A DNA stretch of 23,219 bases from positions 1 to 23,219 of the forward strand of contig CAUZJO010000073.1 of the NCBI GenBank assembly GCA_963580245.1, written 5' to 3'. Below, in pieces: positions 17,057 to 23,219 of this stretch. Every line of letters starts with the position of its first letter. The stretch's first letter is position 1. A program made the position numbers and the translations under genes. The notes under the pieces are model-generated. The model was not told the origin of the DNA and did not search any database. It saw only the letters and a list, made by a program, of their open reading frames with translations. The stretch comes from CAUZJO01 sp963580245 (GTDB lineage Bacteria > Sumerlaeota > Sumerlaeia > MVZB01).

Positions 17057-17084
17057 ACTAAACCCTGCCGAGTTCGCTTGTCAA
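17057..17084 (-). promoter_or_regulatory. Candidate sigma-70-type promoter for the secreted protein gene
   Basis: On the minus strand, a consensus TTGACA (17084-17079) is followed after 16 bases by TTTAGT (17062-17057), four of six matches to TATAAT. It would give a leader of about 105 bases containing the 8-bp hairpin. Prediction by eye only. Confidence 0.35.
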
Positions 17085-17437
17085 GGCAAAACGACGGCGG
17101 TGCCATTGATTCTCCGGAGGCTGTGGATCGGCGCGCCGGGTTGGCGATCTAGCGGGTCGCTGGGTATTTCACGATGGATGCAGTGGTCTTCGCCAAGCCC
17201 GGCGACCTGCTCCCCCTCGGCACCCGCACGGTCGAACGCCTCAACCTCCGCGTGGATTCCGCCGGGTGAAAACAGGCCGCGGCCTGTCCCGCGCCGACCG
17301 CCTGAGCCTCGCCGATATTGACACAAGAGGGCATGAGTGACCATAGTGAGACTTGTAGAGGGTGCCAGCGGCAGGGCAGGGATGGCGAGGAATACGTTAT
17401 TGGCACCGTTTTATGTATCGGGGAAAAATGGAGCAAG

Positions 17438-18511
17438 ATGATCCGTCACATCATTAACGGTAGGATCACGAAGGACATGATGATCCGTGAAGAGGAAGCG
17501 GTTTATCATGCTCTCGAGTACGGCAGACTCGTTCGGCGCAAGGAACGCCCCAGGATCATCGATCTCTTCTGCGGCGCGGGTGGTATGACATTGGGTTTTA
17601 CAAAGTTGTGTGGGCACTGCTTCATACCGGCGTGGGCTAATGACAACAACCCTCATGCCGTCGAAACCTACAACGCCAATTTCGGTTCTCACTGCATTGA
17701 AGGCGACATCAATGATATGCTAAAAGATTCGAATTTTGAAATTCCCCGCGCCGACGTGGTCATCGGCGGTCCGCCTTGCCAAGGCTTCAGCCTCCTGAAT
17801 AAGAAGCGGGACGGCGATCCGAGAAAGCAGCTTTGGCACCCATACATGGAGTTCGTTAAACGCTCCGGGGCGGGGATCTTCGTAATGGAAAACGTCCCGC
17901 AGCTTCTCAATACATTTGAACATGGGGAAATCAAGGAGTTGGCCAGGCAACTCGGCTTCTCCACTGCCGATGCGGTTCTGTGCGCAGCGGATTACGCGGT
18001 CCCACAGACTTGGCACCGTGCTTTCATCATCGGCTGCAAATTCAAGGACCCCGCAACGGTGTTTCCTCCAAAGAGAACACACTTCAATCCAAAAAACGGC
18101 TACACCCCGGATTTCGATGCGGATGTGAATGTCTACGTTCAGAATCCCGCGCCCTGGCTCACAGTGCGCGACCCCATTGAGGATCTGAACCGTCCGCAAG
18201 GAACGGAAGTCAGGAACGTACCGCCGCCGTACGATCTGCACTTCGGCAGGACGCCGACTGAGCTATCGAAGGAGCACTATAGATCTATCCCGCGGGAAGG
18301 GATGAATCGATTCAACCTGCAACAGCTTGCGCCCGAACTCACGCCGGCTTGCTGGATTCGGAAAACGAGCAGAGGTACCGACCTTTTCGGACGGCTCTGG
18401 TGGGATAGGCCCTCCTTCACTATCAGAACAGAGTTTTTCAAGCCGGAGAAGGGCCGTTACCTTCGTTCTGCACAGGACTGTGAACGGATGAAGTGGAGAA
18501 GCAGCAATTAA
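17438..18511 (+). CDS. DNA (cytosine-5) methyltransferase, C-terminally truncated
   Basis: Modification enzyme of a Type II-like restriction system. From the ATG at 17438 (GGAG four bases upstream) it has 357 residues. Motif I is DLFCGAGGMTLGF (42-54), motif IV GGPPCQGFS (110-118, nucleophile Cys114), motif VI ENVPQL (151-156). Motif VIII is QTWHRAFIIG (190-199), where the usual Q-x-R-x-R has Trp for the first Arg. A variable target-recognition region (about 205-320) and motif IX (RPSFTIRTEFFKPEKGRYL) follow. The protein then ends in an unrelated tail within 16 residues, so the GNAVPP motif X helix and about 50 residues are missing. The frame is open to an ATG at 17318, but those codons look non-coding. 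Base composition is less GC-rich than the flanking genes, suggesting acquisition. Activity is doubtful as written. Confidence 0.9.
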   Translation: MIRHIINGRITKDMMIREEEAVYHALEYGRLVRRKERPRIIDLFCGAGGMTLGFTKLCGHCFIPAWANDNNPHAVETYNANFGSHCIEGDINDMLKDSNFEIPRADVVIGGPPCQGFSLLNKKRDGDPRKQLWHPYMEFVKRSGAGIFVMENVPQLLNTFEHGEIKELARQLGFSTADAVLCAADYAVPQTWHRAFIIGCKFKDPATVFPPKRTHFNPKNGYTPDFDADVNVYVQNPAPWLTVRDPIEDLNRPQGTEVRNVPPPYDLHFGRTPTELSKEHYRSIPREGMNRFNLQQLAPELTPACWIRKTSRGTDLFGRLWWDRPSFTIRTEFFKPEKGRYLRSAQDCERMKWRSSN

Positions 18512-18541
18512 AAATGTCCACTGATGTGAGGCTTAAATATA

Positions 18542-19328
18542 GTGTCCGAACAGAAGCCAGATAAATATGGAGCAGCGTGGAGTCGCGAGGAACTGATCCT
18601 AGCCTTCGATCTTTAATTGCCGCATTCCTTTCAAGAAGACAAAAGCAAAAAATGCCGAAGTCGTAGAACTAGCGCGAATTTTGAGGCGTTCCCCAGCCAG
18701 TGTGGCTCGGAAGCTTGGGAACTTCGGCTCCTTCGATCCCGAACTACAGCAAAGAAACGTGACTGGCTTAATCCACAGCAGCAAGCTGGATCGCGAGATA
18801 TGGGATGAGTACAATGCAAATTGGAACCAACTGGTTCTCGAAGCAAGGCGTTTAACAAAGGAGTTCGAATCATCTGAGCCGGATGCTGTCGAACTCGAAG
18901 TACTGATTGTGGAGCCGACAGGTCCTTCTGAGAGAGATGCAAGAACAAGAGCTCGACTGCACCAGTCCTTCTTCCGTCAAGCAATTCTCAGTAGTTACGA
19001 AGAAACATGCTGCATTACTGGATTAAGGATTTCAGAATGCTTGGTGGCAAGCCATATCATCCCATGGGCTACCGATGAGGACAGGCGGACTGATCCACGT
19101 AATGGACTGTGCTTGAGCGCTACATTCGACTCCCTATTCGATAGAGGTCTCTTAGCGATTTCGGAGGATTTACATGCCATCATAGCAGATGCATTGCTTA
19201 AATCGAAAAACAAGGAAACGGCTGAGATGATCTGTACTTTTCACAGTAAACCCATTATCCGTCCACATCAATTTCTACCATCGGCTGATGGTCTTGAATG
19301 GCATCGGAATAACATTTTTCAAGGATAA
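18542..19328 (+). CDS. HNH restriction endonuclease, one-base insertion near 18615
   Basis: Likely restriction partner of the methyltransferase that ends 30 bases upstream. A GTG at 18542 starts SEQKPDKYGAAWSREELILA and FDL, then hits TAA at 18614. Dropping one base of the TAAT at 18614-18617 restores the frame as CRIPFKKTKAKNAEVVELAR and SPASVARKLGNFGSFDP, the conserved N-terminal module of this endonuclease family. The frame then stays open to the TAA at 19326. The catalytic HNH_2-type core is CCITGLRISECLVASHIIPW followed by DPRNGLCLSATFDSLFDRGL, with His in SHI, Asn in RNG and the closing FDRG. The repaired length is about 261 residues. An internal ATG at 18681 would give a shorter product with the HNH core but without the N-terminal module. 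The recognition sequence cannot be read from the sequence. Confidence 0.85.
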
Positions 19329-19353
19329 AAGTTGAAAAGGAGTATTATACATT

Positions 19354-19605
19354 ATGGAGAATCAAGCTGACGTTACGTATCTTGTAGAGGAGTATCGCCT
19401 AATTTTTGGCGAAAGCCTACCGTCCGCGATCAGAGAGGCCGACGATACCAAAATCGAACAGGTACTTGTGCGTGAGGGAGATTGGTCTTCCCATGCTGCC
19501 ATTCATCTGGTGTCATTAGCATCGCGTTATGGTTCCTTCGTGTTGAGGAATGCTCTCGCTGTTGCTCTTGCCCTAGAAATAGAGGATGGGGAACTCGGTT
19601 TCTGA
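19354..19605 (+). CDS. Small protein of unknown function, third gene of the island
   Basis: An 83-residue protein I cannot assign. The ATG at 19354 follows a strong AAAAGGAG site about ten bases upstream and lies 25 bases after the endonuclease stop, so it is probably co-transcribed. The sequence looks all-helical: TYLVEEYRLIFGESLPSAIR, then REGDWSSHAAIHLVSLASRY and GSFVLRNALAVALALEIEDG. It has no signal peptide or membrane segment. Clean coding character, a good ribosome site and island composition support a real gene. Its role could be regulatory or accessory to the restriction-modification pair, or unrelated cargo. Confidence 0.75.
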   Translation: MENQADVTYLVEEYRLIFGESLPSAIREADDTKIEQVLVREGDWSSHAAIHLVSLASRYGSFVLRNALAVALALEIEDGELGF

Positions 19606-19636
19606 GGAGTTCGAGGATACTCTTAGCCAATTCACC

Positions 19637-20926
19637 ATGATCCACTCCATCACATTCCTCTTCCGCATAATCACCCTGGGCGCGGGGAATGTTAGGACGC
19701 ATAAGTTGCGGTCGGCGTTGACGGTGTTGGGGATTGTGTTTGGGGTTTGTTCGGTGATTAGCATGCTCTCGATCGGCGAGGGGGCGAGCCAGGAGGTTCA
19801 GGAACAGATTCGGCGACTGGGGAGTCAGAACGTCTTGATCCAAAGCCTCAAGCCGCCCGACAACCCCAACGCCCAGCAGGAGACGCGCAATTACGTCATC
19901 GATTACGGCCTGACCTACGCCGACGCTGAACGGCTCAGCTCGACGCTGCCGGCGGTCGAGGTGGTCGTGCCGATCAAATCGCGCGACGAGGACCTGTGGT
20001 ACGGCGGGCGAAAGGTGCAGGTCAAGCTGCTGGGGACGGTCCCGTGGTTCATCGAGCAGCACGCGATGCCGCTCAAGCGCGGGCGGTTCCTCACCTCTCT
20101 CGATCTGAACCGCAAAATGAACACGATCGTCCTGGGCGAAAGCGTGGCCGATAAGTTGTTCCTCTTCGAGGATCCGCTGGGCCAGCCGGTGCGGCTTGGG
20201 GGCGACACCTATCGGGTGGTCGGGATCGTCATGCCCGGCGAGGGCGCGATGGGGGCGGCTTCATCGGCCAGCGACCTGGCCAGCCAGGGGGGCGACGCGT
20301 TCATTCCGATCACCACCGTTCGTTCGCGCAACGGCGATTTCATCATGCGGCGCGCCCAGGGCAGCTTCTCGGCCGAGAAGGTCGAGCTCAGCGAGTTGAT
20401 TTTGTCGGTCGAGAACATCGATGACGTCCTGCCGACGGCCAGGCTGGTCGAGGCCATGCTCGCCGAGCACCACCCCAAGGCCGACTACAAGGTCATCGTC
20501 CCCCAGCGGTTGCTCGAGGAGGCGCGCAAGACCCAGCGCATCTTCTCGATCGTGCTGGGATCGATCGCGGCCATCTCGCTGCTGGTCGGGGGGATCGGGA
20601 TCATGAACATCATGCTGGCCAGCGTCAGCGAACGCACGCGCGAGATCGGCGTGCGCCGCGCGTTGGGGGCCCGCCGGCGCGACATCATGGCCCAGTTCCT
20701 CGTCGAGACGCTGATTCTGTCGATCGGCGGCGGCGTGTTGGGGATGATCTTGGGCGCGTTGATCCCGTGGGTCGTCTCGCGGCTGTCGGGCCTGACGACG
20801 ATCCTCACGCCGGGCGCGTTCGTGCTCTCGTTCGCGGTCTCGGCGTTCATCGGGGTTGTCTTCGGGCTTTATCCGGCCCGCCGCGCCGCGTTGATGGACC
20901 CGATCCAAGCCTTGCATCACGAGTAG
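19637..20926 (+). CDS. MacB/FtsX-type ABC transporter permease
   Basis: Integral membrane subunit of a MacB-like tripartite or lipoprotein-type ABC exporter. From the ATG at 19637 it has 429 residues. A first membrane helix lies in SALTVLGIVFGVCSVISM, followed by a periplasmic core domain of roughly 230 residues (IGEGASQEVQEQIRRLGSQN onwards). Three C-terminal FtsX helices follow, with GGIGIMNIMLASVSERTREI and GVRRALGARRRDIMAQFLVE between them and GLYPARRAALMDPIQALHHE at the end. The frame is open to an ATG at 19586, but that part overlaps the small island gene in another frame and is not typical, so I prefer 19637. The ATPase and adaptor genes that usually precede such permeases are absent; the island ends 31 bases upstream. 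High-GC codon use marks it as host DNA. Confidence 0.9.
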   Translation: MIHSITFLFRIITLGAGNVRTHKLRSALTVLGIVFGVCSVISMLSIGEGASQEVQEQIRRLGSQNVLIQSLKPPDNPNAQQETRNYVIDYGLTYADAERLSSTLPAVEVVVPIKSRDEDLWYGGRKVQVKLLGTVPWFIEQHAMPLKRGRFLTSLDLNRKMNTIVLGESVADKLFLFEDPLGQPVRLGGDTYRVVGIVMPGEGAMGAASSASDLASQGGDAFIPITTVRSRNGDFIMRRAQGSFSAEKVELSELILSVENIDDVLPTARLVEAMLAEHHPKADYKVIVPQRLLEEARKTQRIFSIVLGSIAAISLLVGGIGIMNIMLASVSERTREIGVRRALGARRRDIMAQFLVETLILSIGGGVLGMILGALIPWVVSRLSGLTTILTPGAFVLSFAVSAFIGVVFGLYPARRAALMDPIQALHHE

Positions 20927-20963
20927 TAGAAGCTAAAGCGGCACGCACCGCGCGAACCTTCAA

Positions 20964-21082
<119 letters not shown>

Positions 21083-21195
21083 GGGAGGTTCCGGGGCGAG
21101 AACGCTCCACGCGGACAATCCTCGACTTTTTCGTGCGCGTTCTGAGATGATCAAGCGTCTCCTATGGATGGGAAGCCCGGTGCGCGGGTAAATGT

Positions 21196-21768
21196 ATGGA
21201 TAGGACGCGCGCCGACCATCGCCTGGCCGCGGACGCGGCCCGTGGGGACGATGAGGCCTTTGCCGCCCTGGTCGGGTGCTATCGGCGTTACATCTACGCG
21301 ATTGCCTACCGCATCGTCCTCAATGAAGAGGACGCACTGGACGTCTCGCAAAACGTCTTGCTGAAGCTGGCCCGACGGATCGGGCAATTTGACAGGCGCG
21401 GGCCCTTTCGCGCGTGGTTGGCCGCCATCGCCGCGCACGAGGTGCTCAGTCACCGCCGCCGGCCCGAGCACCGCGAAGCGGCGACCGATCCCGAGGACCT
21501 CGCGCGTCTGGCCGTAGATGGTCGGACGCCGCGGCCACCGTCGCCGCGCGATGCGCTCGAGCGAAGCGAACGGCTCGAACGCGTCGAACGGGCGATGGCG
21601 CGCCTGACGCCCCAGCAGCGCGCGATTTTCCAGATGCGGCTGGCCGAACAGATGCGCCCGCGCGAGATCGCCCGCCGCATGGATATCCCCGCCGCCCAGG
21701 TCCGCTCGCAACTGAGCCGGGCCCTGGCGACGCTGCGGCGGACCCTGGAACTGGAGGAGAAACGCTGA
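21196..21768 (+). CDS. ECF-type RNA polymerase sigma factor
   Basis: Alternative sigma factor of 190 residues with only regions 2 and 4. Region 2 is AFAALVGCYRRYIYAIAYRI, then NEEDALDVSQNVLLKLARRI and FDRRGPFRAWLAAIAAHEVL. Region 4 is LTPQQRAIFQMRLAEQMRPR with the helix-turn-helix EIARRMDIPAAQVRSQLSRA. The linker is rich in Arg and Pro. The start ATG at 21196 has only a weak ribosome site. Its TGA is one base from the ATG of the next gene, which encodes an anti-sigma-like membrane protein, so sigma and regulator are almost certainly co-transcribed. The regulon and signal are unknown. Confidence 0.93.
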   Translation: MDRTRADHRLAADAARGDDEAFAALVGCYRRYIYAIAYRIVLNEEDALDVSQNVLLKLARRIGQFDRRGPFRAWLAAIAAHEVLSHRRRPEHREAATDPEDLARLAVDGRTPRPPSPRDALERSERLERVERAMARLTPQQRAIFQMRLAEQMRPREIARRMDIPAAQVRSQLSRALATLRRTLELEEKR

Positions 21769-21769
21769 G

Positions 21770-22644
21770 ATGACCGACACACCCAACAACCCGCGCAAGC
21801 CCGGCTGGCCCGGCGAGGACCAGATGGCTTCCTACTTGCTCGATGAACTCGCCCCCGCCCAGCGCGAGCGGTTCGAGCGGGCCATGCGCGCCGACGACGA
21901 CCTGCGGCGCGAGATCGAATACTGGTGCGCGGCCCTGGAGGCGGCCAAGGACTGGACCGCCGCCGAACCCCCCGGCGCCGAGCGGGCCGAACAAGTCGCG
22001 ATCCCGGCGGTCGCGGCCTCCGGGCCGGTTGCGCCAGAGTCGGCTACGCCCGAGCCGGAGAGGGCCGAGGCCGGACCGAAAACCGAGACTATCGCGGCGG
22101 CGGGGGATCTGGTCGCTGAACCGGAACTGGAACCGACGCTCATCCTGGAGCCGGTGGGCGGACCCGGGACCACCGCGGGCCACGAGCGGCGTCTCCATCC
22201 GGCGTTGATCCGGACGCTGCAGGTGCTCTCCTACGCGGCGGTCTTTGTTTTGGGTGGACTCATCCTCGACGGACGGCCCGACACATCAACCGAACCGGAG
22301 GGCGCCGAGCCGACGGCCCCGCCCGCGCGCGTCACCGACGCCGGTCCCGAATTGCCGCCGGCGCTACCCGCCGCGGAGCCCGCCGCAACCCCAACCCAAC
22401 CCGAAACCGAACCGGCCGCTCCTCAAATCGCGGCCGACACCAAGCCGGAGCCGACGACCGAACCGGCCATCGAGTCCCCCCCGAACCCGCGCCCCCGCGC
22501 CGCTACCCGGGCCCGCGCGAGGGCACGCTCGTGGTCGAGACCACCTTGGCCCAAGGCGGCGGCCAAGCGATCTGGGTCATCGACGGCCAATTCCGCCGGG
22601 CCCAGGGGCCCAACGCCAACCCAATGAAGGAGACGCAACGATGA
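21770..22644 (+). CDS. Anti-sigma-like membrane protein, frameshifted in a C7 tract
   Basis: Probable regulator of the adjacent sigma factor. The cytoplasmic N-terminal part (DQMASYLLDELAPAQRERFE, then RREIEYWCAALEAAKDW) resembles the helical start of zinc-less anti-sigma factors. A Pro/Glu-rich stretch follows, then one membrane helix (VLSYAAVFVLGGLI) and a long Pro/Thr/Glu-rich outer part. As written, the frame ends at 22627 in an Arg-rich tail. Adding one C to the seven-C tract at 22476-22482 switches to a frame reading REGTLVVETTLAQGGGQAIW and VIDGQFRRAQGPNANP, and ending at TGA 22642-22644. That TGA overlaps the ATG of the next gene as ATGA, strong support for the restored frame. The repaired protein is about 291 residues. 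No HxxxCxxC zinc motif is visible. Confidence 0.75.
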
Positions 22645-23093
22645 AAACCCTGAATCTCGCCCTCATGTTCGTCTTCGCCCTCGGATGGCTCGCCACGCCA
22701 GCGCCCGCGCAGGAGCCGTCGATTGAGGAGACCATTCAACCCACGCGAGAAGTTGAGCAAGCCAAACCGCCCGAAGGACAGGCGCTTGCCGAGCAATCCG
22801 GTGCAAAAGCGAGAAGCGATGCGTTGCGCGATGCGGTCCCCCAAAACGAGGGAGGAACGCTTTACCCCGGCGAATCGCACACGTTTCACGGCGTGACGTT
22901 GACCTGGCATTTCACCGACGAAGACCGCGCGACCACCGGCTCGGTCGGCCGGGTCAGCCTTACGAGCCCGGTGACGACGATCGATGACATCGGCGAGCTC
23001 ATTGCGCATGAACATGTGATCGACGCCTTGAAGAAAAAGCGTGGGTTATTGAGAGGATCTCCGGTACGAGGCTACTTAAATAGTCGATCCTGA
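22641..23093 (+). CDS. Small secreted protein, third gene of the sigma operon
   Basis: A 150-residue protein of unknown function. The signal peptide MKTLNLALMFVFALGWLATP with an APAQ cleavage site is followed by a charged, probably flexible part (SIEETIQPTREVEQAKPPEG). A small beta-rich segment comes next (GGTLYPGESHTFHGVTLTWH, then RVSLTSPVTTIDDIGEL). The ATG overlaps the restored stop of the anti-sigma gene (ATGA), and GGAG lies ten bases upstream, so translation is probably coupled. The last 20 or so residues (KKKRGLLRGSPVRGYLNSRS) change character and may derive from an insertion sequence end, in which case the natural C-terminus is lost. It may sense or be controlled by the sigma system; this is inference from position only. 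Confidence 0.65.
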   Translation: MKTLNLALMFVFALGWLATPAPAQEPSIEETIQPTREVEQAKPPEGQALAEQSGAKARSDALRDAVPQNEGGTLYPGESHTFHGVTLTWHFTDEDRATTGSVGRVSLTSPVTTIDDIGELIAHEHVIDALKKKRGLLRGSPVRGYLNSRS

Positions 23094-23219
23094 AAAAGAC
23101 CCCTTGCCCAACAACAATGGGATCAAAACGCTGGTGGGTGGTGTATAGTTTTGCAAGAAAAGCGGTCAGTCGCCGCCGAAACCTTGCCAAAGTTGGCGCC
23201 ATGAAACCCAAGCCCTCCC
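23094..23219 (+). mobile_element. Possible start of an insertion sequence at the right edge
   Basis: The last 126 bases hold no host gene. An ATG at 23201 begins MKPKPS, like the N-terminus of many IS5-type transposases, but only six codons are inside the window. A short palindrome, GCCAAAGTTGGC, lies just before it. The tail of the preceding gene also changes character from about 23030. No inverted terminal repeat pair can be checked because the other end is outside. Confidence 0.3.

Larger units (their letters stand above)
16943..17437. other. Gap at the left edge of the restriction-modification island
   Basis: The left 140 bases serve the minus-strand secreted gene (leader hairpin and a candidate promoter). 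From about 17085 to 17320 the DNA is GC-rich like the host and holds only broken frames. One is a 31-codon plus-strand frame, 17174-17269, beginning MDAVVFAKPGDLLPLGTRTV, which could be the remnant of a host gene. The methyltransferase frame is open from 17318, but its first 40 codons look non-coding. The composition change near 17320-17440 probably marks the edge of inserted DNA. Confidence 0.45.

Noticed and set aside
22476..22482. Programmed ribosomal frameshift in the anti-sigma gene
   Set aside because: A C7 run is a poor ribosomal slippery site, and other one-base errors occur in the window; kept only as a possible phase-variable tract.

Overview
The window looks like a contig from a GC-rich, uncultured bacterium of the Planctomycetota or a nearby PVC-type lineage. 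The basis is the adjacent pair of a DUF1501 Tat-type protein and a cytochrome c / DUF1549 / DUF1553 protein, secreted proteins with proline-rich linkers, an ECF sigma / anti-sigma operon, and a cytochrome b fused to a di-haem cytochrome c. The placement is an inference from gene content and has not been tested by a search.

Layout. 1-512 (-): fragment of an IS5-like transposase, running off the left edge and abutting a headless transketolase. 516-5200 (+): central carbon genes, namely the transketolase C-terminal part, glycogen phosphorylase with two frameshifts, a relic of acetate kinase, and 6-phosphogluconolactonase. 5267-7369 (-): a convergent operon of class I fructose-bisphosphate aldolase and transaldolase. 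Together these genes cover glycogen breakdown, the pentose phosphate pathway and lower glycolysis. 7725-10139 (+): a two-gene quinol:cytochrome c reductase (Rieske protein plus cytochrome b/c fusion). 10230-13995 (-): DUF1501 and DUF1549/DUF1553 operon. 14356-16942 (-): two secreted proteins, one a pectate-lyase-like beta-helix protein whose best start is a CTG codon, the other unknown with a leader hairpin and a clear terminator.

17438-19605 (+) is a more AT-rich, probably acquired island: an m5C DNA methyltransferase, an HNH endonuclease and an 83-residue protein of unknown function. The methyltransferase lacks its C-terminal motif X and has an altered motif VIII, and the endonuclease carries a one-base insertion, so the restriction-modification system looks decayed as written. 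Immediately after it comes a MacB/FtsX-type permease without its ATPase. A hexamer-repeat hairpin at 20964-21082 separates it from an ECF sigma factor, an anti-sigma-like membrane protein (frameshifted in a C7 tract) and a small secreted protein. The right edge (23094-23219) may be the start of another insertion sequence.

A theme of the window is repeated one-base frameshifts in otherwise well-conserved genes (near 259, 1677, 2146, 4210, 18615 and 22480). Either the sequence carries uncorrected indel errors or several genes are decaying; this should be settled before any gene here is called non-functional. I found no convincing wholly new system. The best candidates for new biology are the 83-residue gene in the island, the sigma/anti-sigma/secreted-protein operon and the hexamer hairpin.
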